Both the position numbers and the translations under genes were made by a program. This document shows, one piece after another, positions 8,126 to 16,359 of a stretch of DNA of 64,000 nt (positions are counted from its first letter, which is position 1; each line of letters opens with the position of its first letter). Source of the DNA: Haloterrigena alkaliphila (GTDB lineage: Archaea; Halobacteriota; Halobacteria; Halobacteriales; Natrialbaceae); the NCBI RefSeq assembly GCF_017352155.2, contig NZ_CP071462.1, positions 2,728,001-2,792,000 of the forward strand, given 5' to 3'. The notes below the pieces were generated by a model that was not told the DNA's origin, made no database searches, and saw nothing but the letters and a program-made list of their open reading frames with translations.

Positions 8126-9505
8126 ATGACCGTCACTATCGTCGGGTCGCAACTCGGCGACGAAGGCAAGGGTGGGGTCGTCGATCTCTACGGCGACGCC
8201 GCCGACATCGTCGCTCGCTATCAGGGCGGCGACAACGCTGGACATACCGTCGTACACGACGGTGCAAAGTACGAACTTTCGCTCGTCCCGTCGGGCGCCG
8301 TCCGGGGGAAGGTCGGCGTCCTCGGTAACGGGTGCGTCGTCAACCTGCGGACGCTGTTCGACGAACTGAGCACGCTCCGAGAGCAGGGGCTCGAGCCGGA
8401 CGTCCGGGTGGCCGAACGCGCCCACGCCATCCTGCCGCTCCACCGCGTCCTCGACGGCATCGAGGAGGACGTCAAGAGCGAAACGGATCAGGAGGTCGGG
8501 ACGACCGGCCGCGGCATCGGCCCGACCTACGAGGACAAGGCCGGACGCCGCGGCGTCCGGATCGGGGACCTGCTCGACCCCGACGTCCTCCGGGACCGAC
8601 TCGAGTACCTGGTCCCCCAGAAGCGCGCGCTCGTCGAAGAGGTCTACGGGCTCGACGTCGAGGACCTCGAGGATCCCGACGCGTTCGACGTGGACGCGCT
8701 CTTCGAGGAGTTCCGCGAGTTCGGCCGTCGCCTCGAGGAGGAGAACATGACCGTCAACGCCGGCGACTTCCTCTCGGATGCCATCGACGACGGACGGACC
8801 GTCGTGTTCGAGGGCGCACAGGGGACGCTCATCGACATCGACCACGGCAACTACCCGTACGTGACGTCGTCGAACCCGACGGCGGGCGGCGCCGCGGTCG
8901 GTACGGGGCTCAGCCCCGGCGTCGTCGGCACCGGTGAGATCATCGGGATCGTCAAGGCTTACCTCACGCGCGTCGGAAGCGGTCCGCTCCCGACCGAACT
9001 CGGCGGCGTCGTCGGCGACACGCCCGGCTACGACGAGGGGACGGAGGGCCGGAACGAGGAACTGGCGACGTACATCCGCGAGGAGGGTGGCGAGTACGGT
9101 ACCGTCACCGGTCGCCCCCGACGCGTCGGCTGGCTCGACGTACCGATGCTCCGCCACGCCGCCCGCGCGAACGGCTTTACCGGCCTCGCTGTCAACCACA
9201 TCGACGTGCTCGCGGGCCTCGACGAGGTGAAGGTCGGCCACGCGTACGAACTCGACGGCGAGGAGATCCGCACGATCCCCTCGACCACCGAGGAGTGGGG
9301 CCGGTGCGAGGCGACGTTCCGCAGCTTCGAGGGCTGGCCCGAAGTCGACTGGAGCGAAGTCGCGGAGGCGGGGTACGATGCGATCCCCGAGAACGCGCGC
9401 ACGTACCTCGAGTACATCAGCGACGAACTCGACGCGCCGATCTACGCGGTCGGCGTCGGTCCCGGCCGCGAGGAGACCGTCGTCGTCGAGAACCCCCACG
9501 AGTAG
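8126..9505 (+). CDS. purA: Adenylosuccinate synthetase
   Basis: Catalyses GTP-dependent joining of IMP and aspartate, the first committed step from IMP to AMP. The protein has 459 residues. The N-terminus reads MTVTIVGSQLGDEGKGGVVD, with the catalytic Asp12 in GDEGKG, and the catalytic His40 follows in GGDNAGHTVVHDG. Further family blocks are EGAQGTLIDIDHGNYPYVTS and TGRPRRVGWLDV. The family usually reads GDEGKGK; here it is GDEGKGG. The start is set by the conserved N-terminus and the TATA-like element 26-31 bases upstream. Confidence 0.97.
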   Translation: MTVTIVGSQLGDEGKGGVVDLYGDAADIVARYQGGDNAGHTVVHDGAKYELSLVPSGAVRGKVGVLGNGCVVNLRTLFDELSTLREQGLEPDVRVAERAHAILPLHRVLDGIEEDVKSETDQEVGTTGRGIGPTYEDKAGRRGVRIGDLLDPDVLRDRLEYLVPQKRALVEEVYGLDVEDLEDPDAFDVDALFEEFREFGRRLEEENMTVNAGDFLSDAIDDGRTVVFEGAQGTLIDIDHGNYPYVTSSNPTAGGAAVGTGLSPGVVGTGEIIGIVKAYLTRVGSGPLPTELGGVVGDTPGYDEGTEGRNEELATYIREEGGEYGTVTGRPRRVGWLDVPMLRHAARANGFTGLAVNHIDVLAGLDEVKVGHAYELDGEEIRTIPSTTEEWGRCEATFRSFEGWPEVDWSEVAEAGYDAIPENARTYLEYISDELDAPIYAVGVGPGREETVVVENPHE

Positions 9506-9556
9506 GCGGTCCCTGACGCGCCGGGGATCGCGGTCCGAGATCGCGCCGAAAACCCG

Positions 9557-9575
9557 CCCACTATCAATCAGTGGG
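9557..9575 (+). terminator. Possible hairpin terminator after purA
   Basis: CCCACT at 9557-9562 and AGTGGG at 9570-9575 can pair around a seven-base loop, and the sequence then runs GTGTTTATTC. The hairpin is short and the T-tract weak, so this is only a candidate transcript end between purA and the glycosyltransferase. Confidence 0.3.
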
Positions 9576-9647
9576 TGTTTATTCACCGTCATTAACTACC
9601 CAACAAGATAGATAGATTCATTATACACTTCTGAGATGTTGTCGAGT

Positions 9648-10937
9648 ATGGTTGTAGACCTTCGTGACGCAGTCGGTCTCAGTGGCTCGTTTACGGGGGT
9701 TGGGTTGTGCCTCGCGATCGGGTTCTATCAGGGGATTCAGCCGGTCGCGGTGATCCTCGAGGTTCCCGGGTCCGCGATCCATCTCGCGACGAAGAGTGCG
9801 GTGCCGGCGATACTGCTCTTCACGTTTCTCACGGCGCTGTCGGGCCTGATGCTCACCCGCGAAGTCTATCAGCGGCGGGACACCGAGGCGCGGCTCACCG
9901 AGGGGCCGACGGTCGCCGCGATCGTTCCGGTCTATCGGGACGGCGGCGTCCTCGAGGCGAGCGTCGGATCGCTCCTCGAGTCCAACTACGAGAACCTCGA
10001 GGTCGTAATCGTCGGCGAACCGGGAGACGAGGCGACGCTTGCGGCCGCCCGTGAACTGGCCGACCATCCGGACGTTCGGCTCCTGCTCAATCGCCAGCCC
10101 GGCTCGAAGGCGCGAGCGATCAACGACGCCGTCTCGCGGCTCGACGCGGAGTACTTCTGTGCGTTCGACGCCGACGAACGCGTGGATCCCGAGTTCGTCC
10201 CGACGGCGATGTACGAACTGCTCGAGAACGATCGCGACGTCTTCCAGGTGCGACGCGTTCCGCGCGCCAACGGCCACGTCGAGGCGTTAGCCTACTGCGA
10301 GCGGCTCCTCTTTCACGCCAGCTACAAGCTCATCGAACCGCTGGGCTTTACCTACTGCCGGAGCTCCTCGTCGGCGTTTACCCGCGAGGCCTTCGAGCGC
10401 GTCGGCGGCCTTGACGACATCCTCACCGAGGACATCGACTTCGCTCACAAGTGCTTCCGCCAGGGACTCGACGTCAAGCAGTCCCGTCACATCACCAACG
10501 AGATGGAAGCGCCCCACACCCTCGCGGACCTCTGGGGGCAGCGCAAACGCTGGCGGATCGGCCACATTCAGGTCTTCCAGAAGGCGGTGACCCGCGGGTT
10601 CGAACCCGCCGGCCTGCGCGGCGCCGCGTCGACGATCCGCCTCGCGACCAGCCTCTCGGCCAGCCTGTTCATGGTCGCGGTGGTCGCCAAGATTGCCGTC
10701 CTCGTCTACTACGGGCTCTACGCGGTCGCGGCGCTGCCTCTGATCGCAGTCGCGCTGACGGTTCTCCCGACGCTTTACCGCGACTACCGGGCCGGCCATA
10801 TCCACGGACTGACCCCGGCGTTCCTGCTTGCTCCCCTCGTCTACCCCGGCTTCGGTCTCGTGACGATCCGCTGTGCCTTCGAGTACCTCCTGAGCTGGGA
10901 CGGCGAGTGGTATCAGGTCGAGAAGACGGGCGCGTGA
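9648..10937 (+). CDS. Membrane glycosyltransferase, family 2
   Basis: A 429-residue processive-type GT2 enzyme of the cellulose synthase/poly-GlcNAc synthase layout. Two hydrophobic helices precede the catalytic domain, which begins GPTVAAIVPVYRDGG. The metal-binding FDADER is near residue 172, the catalytic-base region LTEDIDFAHKC near 260 and the QRKRWRIGH acceptor motif near 297; two or three helices close the protein. It should build or modify an exported polysaccharide or glycolipid from the cytoplasmic face. ATG 9648 is preferred because a TATA-like TTATAC at 9621-9626 is about 25 bases upstream; ATG 9636, four codons earlier, is an alternative. Confidence 0.88.
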   Translation: MVVDLRDAVGLSGSFTGVGLCLAIGFYQGIQPVAVILEVPGSAIHLATKSAVPAILLFTFLTALSGLMLTREVYQRRDTEARLTEGPTVAAIVPVYRDGGVLEASVGSLLESNYENLEVVIVGEPGDEATLAAARELADHPDVRLLLNRQPGSKARAINDAVSRLDAEYFCAFDADERVDPEFVPTAMYELLENDRDVFQVRRVPRANGHVEALAYCERLLFHASYKLIEPLGFTYCRSSSSAFTREAFERVGGLDDILTEDIDFAHKCFRQGLDVKQSRHITNEMEAPHTLADLWGQRKRWRIGHIQVFQKAVTRGFEPAGLRGAASTIRLATSLSASLFMVAVVAKIAVLVYYGLYAVAALPLIAVALTVLPTLYRDYRAGHIHGLTPAFLLAPLVYPGFGLVTIRCAFEYLLSWDGEWYQVEKTGA

Positions 10938-11049
10938 TTCGAACCGATCCGATTCGACCAGGGAGCGGGGCGCACGCTCCCCTCGAACCCCATCGACTCA
11001 CGCCCGACGTTCCCGAAACCTTTTGCTTGATGCGGTCACCCTTCCTACT

Positions 11050-11256
11050 ATGAAGGAGTCGTTACTGGAGATCCTCTGCTGTCCGCTGGACAAACACGAA
11101 CTGGAACTCGAGGACGCCGACTACGAGGGCGACGACGAGGACGCCGAACTCATCGGTGGGGACCTCGTCTGTACCGAGTGTGGCGAACGGTACCCGATCG
11201 AAGACGGCATCCCGAACCTGCTCCCGCCGGATATGCGCGAGGAGACCCCGGCCTGA
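11050..11256 (+). CDS. trm112: Trm112-like zinc-binding methyltransferase activator
   Basis: A 68-residue protein that matches Trm112, the small obligate partner that stabilises several tRNA, rRNA and protein-release-factor methyltransferases, including in haloarchaea. The sequence starts MKESLLEILCCPLDKHELEL, has CTECGERYPI with Cys41 and Cys44, and ends IPNLLPP. Cys10/Cys11 and Cys41/Cys44 are the likely zinc ligands. The ATG at 11050 fits the family N-terminus; an upstream in-frame TTG is less likely. The next gene starts 16 bases downstream. Confidence 0.88.
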   Translation: MKESLLEILCCPLDKHELELEDADYEGDDEDAELIGGDLVCTECGERYPIEDGIPNLLPPDMREETPA

Positions 11257-11272
11257 ACGGCCAGATTCACCC

Positions 11273-11848
11273 GTGTCCCCGGAGGTCATCGTCCACGTCA
11301 ACCGTGGATCCGCCGACTCGCTCGAGGCCGCAGTCGACACCGTCGAGACGCGCGGCTCGTTCGGCCTGCGCGTCCAGAGCCACGGCTCGCCCGCGCACGT
11401 CCACTGTCGTCTCGACGACGCGCTCGCGCGGATCGCGACGCTCGAGACGTCGAACTACTACGTCGAGGAGGATGGCGAAACGATCGTCCCGGTCCACGTC
11501 GCCGCCGAGCGAATCGACGATTCCATCGCGGGCGAACTCGAGATACTGACCGGCTACGGATCCGAATCGCTCTCGATCCCCGTGACGGTCGGCCCCGCAC
11601 CGGACGGGGTCGACGTCGACGACTCGCTCGCCGACCCGCCCGCCGACCGGTCCGACCGGTCCGCTCTCGAGCGAGCGGTCGACGTCACCGCCCTCGAGCC
11701 GGCGTCGCTGGCGATCGGTGCACTCGGCGCGATCGCGGTCATGGTCGGTGTGCTGACGGCGACGGCGATCGGCGGTCCGGTCGCCGCTGCGGGACTGGCA
11801 GTCGTCGTTCTCGGCGTCGCCGTCGCGTTGTTGCTGTTGGCGTGGTGA
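11273..11848 (+). CDS. Conserved haloarchaeal membrane-anchored protein with two C-terminal TM helices
   Basis: A 191-residue protein. Residues 1-120 form a beta-rich domain (PEVIVHVNRGSADSLEA; SPAHVHCRLDDALARIATLE). Two hydrophobic helices near the C-terminus (IGALGAIAVMVGVLTATAI and AAAGLAVVVLGVAVALLLLA) would anchor it as a tail protein. Similar proteins are known in haloarchaea only as domains of unknown function (I think DUF7524). The GTG at 11273 begins the conserved part and lies 16 bases after trm112, so the two are probably one operon. No function can be stated. Confidence 0.75.
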   Translation: MSPEVIVHVNRGSADSLEAAVDTVETRGSFGLRVQSHGSPAHVHCRLDDALARIATLETSNYYVEEDGETIVPVHVAAERIDDSIAGELEILTGYGSESLSIPVTVGPAPDGVDVDDSLADPPADRSDRSALERAVDVTALEPASLAIGALGAIAVMVGVLTATAIGGPVAAAGLAVVVLGVAVALLLLAW

Positions 11849-11854
11849 GCGCGA

Positions 11855-12307
11855 TCACTCGGCGGTGACGACCGTTCGGTACGGCGTCTTCTCGTACCGG
11901 CTCGGCGTTTCGAACGACGTCGGGCGGTCGATCTCCGGATCGCGATCGACGTGCCGGGCGAGTAGCTGGAGCAACATCCGAAAGTCCATCGTGATCGCTT
12001 CCCGTCCCGGGAGGGTATCCCAGGTGACGTTCTCCTCGCTGTACGACCCCGACTGAACTGTCTCCTCGACGATTTCTCGCTGGCTCATCGCCAGCCCGAT
12101 CGTCTCGTAATCGAGCACCTCGATCGACGGGTCGGTATCGGCTGCGGACTCCTCGATCGGGCCCTCGATCTCGAGCGTGTACGTGAGGCCATTGTCTTCC
12201 CCAGCGAGTGCGGAACAGCCGGCTGCCAGCGGGAAGGTCGTCGACACTGTGGTCGTCAGGAACTCGCGGCGATTCACGTCTGCACTGTTCGAGTACCGGT
12301 ACACCAA
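11855..12307 (-). CDS. Twin-arginine-type lipoprotein, hypothetical
   Basis: A 150-residue secreted protein. The N-terminus has the twin-arginine stretch NRREFLTTTVS, a moderate hydrophobic core and a lipobox ending LAAGC, so it should be exported folded by the Tat pathway and lipid-anchored. The mature part contains no motif I recognise. It converges on the preceding gene with only six bases between the stops. The start at 12307 puts ten residues before the RR pair; an alternative in-frame GTG nearer the RR is possible. Confidence 0.7.
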   Translation of the reverse strand: MVYRYSNSADVNRREFLTTTVSTTFPLAAGCSALAGEDNGLTYTLEIEGPIEESAADTDPSIEVLDYETIGLAMSQREIVEETVQSGSYSEENVTWDTLPGREAITMDFRMLLQLLARHVDRDPEIDRPTSFETPSRYEKTPYRTVVTAE

Positions 12308-12427
12308 AATTGCGGCCGACGGCGCGCGACTGGTCCCCCGTCTGGGTCACGGGGACGGGCAGTGGTCATCCCGGTTCGGCTCTCGGGGGCCGCCCGGTCG
12401 TCGTCCCGTTCCCGCTCGCAGCGGTGA

Positions 12428-13615
12428 TCAGTCGTCGACCCGCCTTCCCTCGAGGTCCCCCTCCTCGTCGAACCGCTTGGCCCGGAGGTAGCGTGCCCGG
12501 AAACGGTTCGCACCGTCGTTGACGTCCGCTTCGCGGATCTCGTCGGTTCGGCCCTCGGCGACCGCGTCGATCAGTTCCGCGAGCTGGTTGTACTCGCTGG
12601 TGGTCAACTCGAGTTCGTAGGTGTGCTCCGCCTCGGACTCGAGGATGGTCCACTTGCGGGCGGCGGCGACGACCAGCGAGCAGGGCTCCCGACAGGGAAA
12701 CGGGCCGTCGCCGCCGTCGACGTCGAGGTCGTCGCCCGCCTCGTACTCCCACTCGCGTCGTCGCAGACACTGCGAGTCGACGCAGCAGGCCTCGGCCACC
12801 CACTCGACGGCCTCGCGGGGTAGCTCGTCGAGGACGTCGTAGATGCCGGTCTGGCGCTCGGCGGTCTCGACCCAGTGGTCGACGTCCAGTTCCCCGCGCC
12901 GTTCGCGGTGCCAGTTGGCGACCGTCGCGGGGTAGACGAACTCCACCGTCTCGACGAGTTCCGCGCCCGAGAGGCCGGTGAACGCCCACCCCGAGGGCAG
13001 CGTGGGCGCGGTCTTCAGCGGGCGGTACCGACCGTCCTCGTCGTACGTCGCGATCTCGCGGGCCTCGAGGGGATCGTCGTAGATCTCGAGGTCGGCGATG
13101 TCGCTGGCGGCGTCGTCGACGTGCCACAGGTCGTAGACGCGCTCGCCGGCGGGTTCGTCGACGTCGTCGCCGAGCCGGGCGGTGATGCACAGCTGGCCCC
13201 ACTCACGGTCGATCCCCTCACGCAGGGCCTCGTAGCGCTCGGGAACGGGAAGCGGGTCGTCGACCGACGGATGGTCGGGATGGTCGGTGTCGGCGTCCGC
13301 CGGTTCGTCACCGTCTCCCTCGAGCTCGAGGGGCGCTCGTTCACACCACCGGAGGAACGCCCGCCGGGCGGTCCCCTCGCCGCCGACCGACCGCTGCCAG
13401 TAGCGCCAGTTCGTGACGTACGCCGCGAGCGGCTCGAGGGCGTCTCGGAGGTCGTCGGCTTCGAGGCCGGTCCACTCGTCGTCGGGCGTCTCGAGGGTGT
13501 AGCCGTCGCCGTCCGAGGCGCGATCGATCCGGAGCCCGTCGAACCCGACCGTCCCGTCGGCGTCGACGGCCTCGAGCAGCGCCTCGAAGTCGGCTGCCGG
13601 CAGCGTCGCCGTCAC
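12428..13615 (-). CDS. DR2241-type iron-sulfur protein, partner of cobaltochelatase
   Basis: A 395-residue protein of the DR2241 group. The signature is a cluster of cysteines: CCVDSQC near residue 276 and CREPC near 308, which would hold a 4Fe-4S cluster. It begins MTATLPAADFEALLEAVDAD and has a conserved YVTNWRYWQR block. It lies three bases downstream of the CbiX-like gene on the same strand; this pairing is the usual one in haloarchaea, where both belong to cobalamin (corrinoid) synthesis. Its exact chemical role is not established; it may stabilise or assist the chelatase. Confidence 0.85.
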   Translation of the reverse strand: MTATLPAADFEALLEAVDADGTVGFDGLRIDRASDGDGYTLETPDDEWTGLEADDLRDALEPLAAYVTNWRYWQRSVGGEGTARRAFLRWCERAPLELEGDGDEPADADTDHPDHPSVDDPLPVPERYEALREGIDREWGQLCITARLGDDVDEPAGERVYDLWHVDDAASDIADLEIYDDPLEAREIATYDEDGRYRPLKTAPTLPSGWAFTGLSGAELVETVEFVYPATVANWHRERRGELDVDHWVETAERQTGIYDVLDELPREAVEWVAEACCVDSQCLRRREWEYEAGDDLDVDGGDGPFPCREPCSLVVAAARKWTILESEAEHTYELELTTSEYNQLAELIDAVAEGRTDEIREADVNDGANRFRARYLRAKRFDEEGDLEGRRVDD

Positions 13616-13618
13616 CCG

Positions 13619-14530
13619 TCAGTCCCCCATCTCCGCGCTCGGTTCGGGATCGGTCCCGCGGTCGCCGTCGCCCGTCGGAGCGACGCCCTCGCGGACCGCC
13701 TCGAGCGCGCCCCCGATATCGGCGCCGGCGTCGGCCGCTCGCTCGAGGACGACGTCGGCCATCAGCCCCTCCGTGCCGACGGCGCCGGCGTACCAGATGC
13801 GGTGGCCGTCGACCTCGCTGGGCACGTCCCAGCCCAGCCGGTAGTCCTCGGTCAGCCCCATGTCCTCGGGGATGTCCTCCTGGGTGTGGTAGCCGTCGGC
13901 GATGAACAGCGGGACGACGACGACATCGTCGCTGTCGAAGTAGTCGGTGACGTCGTCGACCTCCGGCTCCTCGTCCATGAACAGCGCCTTCGCCTCGTCG
14001 AAGCGGTCCCGCTCGCGGATGCGCTCGGTGTGGTACTCGATGGCCTTCGCGGAGTTCTCGTTGCGCTCGGTGCCGTGGCCGACGACCGCGAGGCCGACCC
14101 CCTCCCCCACGTCGGGATCGGCCGTGACCGACTCGGCGCGCTGGACGATCACGTCCGTCATCGCGTCGTGCGTCCCGACGGGGCCGCAGTAGTGGACGGT
14201 CTTGTTCGCGTCGCCGACCTCGAGGGTCACCTGCGAGGCGCTCGTGCCGTCGGAGTCCCACTTCTCGGGATTCCACTCCTCGAGGCGCAGTTCCCGCGGG
14301 ATGACCTGCTCGGTGAAGTAGCCCTCGCTGATGAAGAGCGGGACGACGAACACCTCGTCGGACTCGAGGGTGCGGATCACCTCCCGGAAGTGCGGTTCCT
14401 CCTTCCAGAAGGCCTCCCGGACCTCGTCGAACGCGCCCGTCTCGCGGACGGTGTCCGCGTGGACGTAGGTGGGGTCAGAGGCGTCGGGATTCAGGTGTGA
14501 ACCGTGCGCCGCGATGACCAGCGCTTGCAT
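13619..14530 (-). CDS. cbiX: Sirohydrochlorin cobaltochelatase, CbiX family, two-domain
   Basis: Inserts cobalt into sirohydrochlorin in anaerobic-type cobalamin synthesis. The 303-residue protein is a tandem of two CbiX-like halves: MQALVIAAHGSHLNPDAS (His9, His12) with VVPLFISEGYFTEQVIPREL, then LAVVGHGTERNENS (His152) with VVPLFIADGYHTQEDIPEDM. One half keeps the metal-binding histidine in GYHT and the other has GYFT, so the halves may not be equally active. TTTATA at 14555-14560 (complement TATAAA) is about 27 bases from ATG 14530. The DR2241 gene follows in the same operon. Confidence 0.9.
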   Translation of the reverse strand: MQALVIAAHGSHLNPDASDPTYVHADTVRETGAFDEVREAFWKEEPHFREVIRTLESDEVFVVPLFISEGYFTEQVIPRELRLEEWNPEKWDSDGTSASQVTLEVGDANKTVHYCGPVGTHDAMTDVIVQRAESVTADPDVGEGVGLAVVGHGTERNENSAKAIEYHTERIRERDRFDEAKALFMDEEPEVDDVTDYFDSDDVVVVPLFIADGYHTQEDIPEDMGLTEDYRLGWDVPSEVDGHRIWYAGAVGTEGLMADVVLERAADAGADIGGALEAVREGVAPTGDGDRGTDPEPSAEMGD

Positions 14531-14554
14531 GGGCTTCCCTTCGGACGGAAGCGA

Positions 14555-14562
14555 TTTATACT
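14555..14562 (-). promoter_or_regulatory. TATA box of the cbiX operon
   Basis: On the complement the sequence reads AGTATAAA, centred about 28 bases before ATG 14530, consistent with a leaderless mRNA for the cbiX-DR2241 pair. Confidence 0.65.
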
Positions 14563-14681
14563 CTATGGAAAGGCGAATAGTCCTCCCCGAAACCCGAACC
14601 AGAGTTGTATAGTTGGGAAAACTCCTTTCAGAAAGAAGAACCTCGTTCGATGGGACCGCGGACGAGCGCTGGCGCGATCGA

Positions 14682-15035
14682 TCACTCCGGAACGGTGACC
14701 GACGTTCGCGCCTCGCAGGACGCCTCCTGTGTTCGCAACTCGGCGGTGACGGTGTACTCGCCTGTCCGCGGCCGCTCCCACTCGGCCTCGTAGGTCGACG
14801 ACCCGTCGGGTTCGAGGTCCTCCCGACTCAGCATCTGGGCGAACAGTCGGCCCTCCGTGTAGCGCCAGACCTCGCGGTCGCCGTCGCGGACGACGAACTC
14901 CGCCTTGCACGCGTCCGAAAACTGCAGTTCGACGGGTTCGGAGCCCGCGTTGGTGACGGTAAACGCGAACGAGACCGTTCTCGAGTCGCCGTCGGTCGGC
15001 CGCACGTCGGCTTCGAGCGCCCCCTCGAGTGTCAT
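14682..15035 (-). CDS. BsuPI-related domain protein
   Basis: A 117-residue small beta-sandwich protein beginning MTLEGALEADVRPTDGDSRT. The segment VSFAFTVTNAGSEPVELQFS followed by FVVRDGDREVWRYTEGRLFA and GTYEAEWERP-like wording is the pattern of the intracellular proteinase inhibitor (BsuPI) family. No signal peptide is visible. The longer frame upstream of 15035 has no recognisable content, so the ATG at 15035 is taken as the start. Function in archaea is unknown; protease inhibition is a family-level inference. Confidence 0.78.
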   Translation of the reverse strand: MTLEGALEADVRPTDGDSRTVSFAFTVTNAGSEPVELQFSDACKAEFVVRDGDREVWRYTEGRLFAQMLSREDLEPDGSSTYEAEWERPRTGEYTVTAELRTQEASCEARTSVTVPE

Positions 15036-15155
15036 ACGATCCGGTAGGGCGGAGGGTCGGATAGGTCTTCCCTCGCGTGACGGTTCGAGAGCGGTGACGA
15101 CCGACTCGAGGCCGGGAGCGCTACGCCTATTTGCGCCCGGTCCCAAGCCGGAGGC

Positions 15156-15911
15156 GTGCAACTGGTCGGCTACGAACCGAGCGGCCGCGGGTCGATGCTG
15201 CTGGTCAGCGACGGCGACGCCGTCGACGCCCGCCCGCTCGAGTCCGGGGCCGACCTCGCCTACGCGCTCGGGGAGCGCCACTGCGCCGGAACGATCGACG
15301 AGGACGGCGACCACGTTTCGTGTGATCGACCGTCGGCCCCCTACTGCGAGTACCACACGAGTACGTGGGTCTGCGCCCGCTGTACGGGCACCTGCCTGAA
15401 GGACGAGATGGACTGCTACGAGGAACACGCCGTCTACATCGCCGCCTTCGCCCCGGACACGTTCAAGGTCGGCGTCACCAAGAGTCGCCGGCTCGAGACC
15501 CGCCTCCGGGAACAGGGCGCCGACCGCGCGGCCCACGTCCACACCGTCTCGAACGGCCGAATCGCCCGCGAACTCGAGGCCGAGATCGCCGAGCGGCTGG
15601 TCGATCGGGTCCGGACGCCGGCGAAGGTCGCCTCACTGGCCGCGACGATCGACGGTGCGGCGTGGGAGTCGGTTCTCGACGAATTCGACGTCATTCAGCG
15701 GTTCGAGTTCGACTACGGCCTCGGCCTCGAGGCCCAACCGGTCCGCGAGACCATCGCCTCGGGGACCGTCGTCGGCGTGAAGGGGCGGCTGCTGGTGCTC
15801 GAGACCGGCGGGACGACCTACGCCGTGGACATGCGCGATCTGGTGGGGTACGACGTCACGGCCGGCGAGACGAGTCGCAGCCTGCAGTCCTCGCTCGGGT
15901 CGTTCGGCTAG
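15156..15911 (+). CDS. DUF2797 family zinc/GIY-YIG-like protein
   Basis: A 251-residue protein. Residues 43-90 hold seven cysteines in pairs (CARCTGTC among them), suggesting a zinc-binding module. The next block, YIAAFAPDTFKVGVTKSRR followed by LREQGA, resembles the GIY-YIG nuclease fold, in which a Tyr-Ile pair is followed by a K-V-G-x-[TS] strand and an Arg helix. This combination is the DUF2797 family, of unknown role. A GTG start at 15156 begins the conserved MQLVGYEPSG. It is divergent from the BsuPI-like gene across 120 bases. Confidence 0.82.
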   Translation: MQLVGYEPSGRGSMLLVSDGDAVDARPLESGADLAYALGERHCAGTIDEDGDHVSCDRPSAPYCEYHTSTWVCARCTGTCLKDEMDCYEEHAVYIAAFAPDTFKVGVTKSRRLETRLREQGADRAAHVHTVSNGRIARELEAEIAERLVDRVRTPAKVASLAATIDGAAWESVLDEFDVIQRFEFDYGLGLEAQPVRETIASGTVVGVKGRLLVLETGGTTYAVDMRDLVGYDVTAGETSRSLQSSLGSFG

Positions 15912-16359
15912 TCGAGTCGATTCGTCCAGTCTGCTCGAGTCGGTCGCTGTGGCCACTCTCGGTCTATTTCGCAGCGGAGTGGTCCGTTCGAGATGCGACG
16001 ACGTCGACTATCATCGCGTTCGTTACGACTTCTGGCAATAGGGAATCGCCACGCCCTCCCCAACCGATTCGTTCGCTCCTTGGCTCACGGTGGTTCGAGA
16101 GAGCTTCGCTCTCTCGTCATCAAGCGAAATCGAAGATTTCGCGGACCTCGCGGAACTCCGTTCCGCTCAGTCACGAAACGCCGTCGGCGATTCGAACGAC
16201 TCGCCGTTCGCCTTTCCGCGGCGCGTAGCGCCGCGCGTCCGTCGCTCACTCATCCCTCGCGCATTGTCATCGGCCGTCCTCGCGCTCGCTCGGACGGCCG
16301 ACAGCGCGCGCCACCGCACGCCGAATCGTCGGTCCGGAGTGGCGGACTCGAAGACGTGA
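15912..16359. repeat. Intergenic cluster of perfect hairpins with three-base loops
   Basis: This 448-base gap contains no credible gene. It holds a run of perfect inverted repeats: 16096-16116 (9-bp arms, loop TTC), 16124-16142 (8-bp arms, loop GAA), 16150-16166 (7-bp arms, loop TCC), 16217-16235 (8-bp arms, loop GTA), and 16271-16300 (9-bp arms, longer loop). Four of the five have exactly three loop bases and the first three are spaced 7-8 bases apart. Similar hairpins occur at 26924-26982 and 51080-51128. Origin and role are unknown. Confidence 0.85.

Noticed and set aside
8096-9592. A 498-codon minus-strand frame opposite purA
   Set aside because: purA on the plus strand is certain from its active-site motifs; the antisense product has no recognisable domain.
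10591-10610. GGTTCGAACC, a tRNA T-loop-like stretch
   Set aside because: It is inside the glycosyltransferase coding region and no acceptor, D-arm or anticodon arm surrounds it. No tRNA gene was found in the window.
12875-14500. A 541-codon plus-strand frame across the DR2241 and cbiX genes
   Set aside because: It is a shadow of two well-supported minus-strand genes and encodes an Arg/Val/Gly-rich product without motifs.
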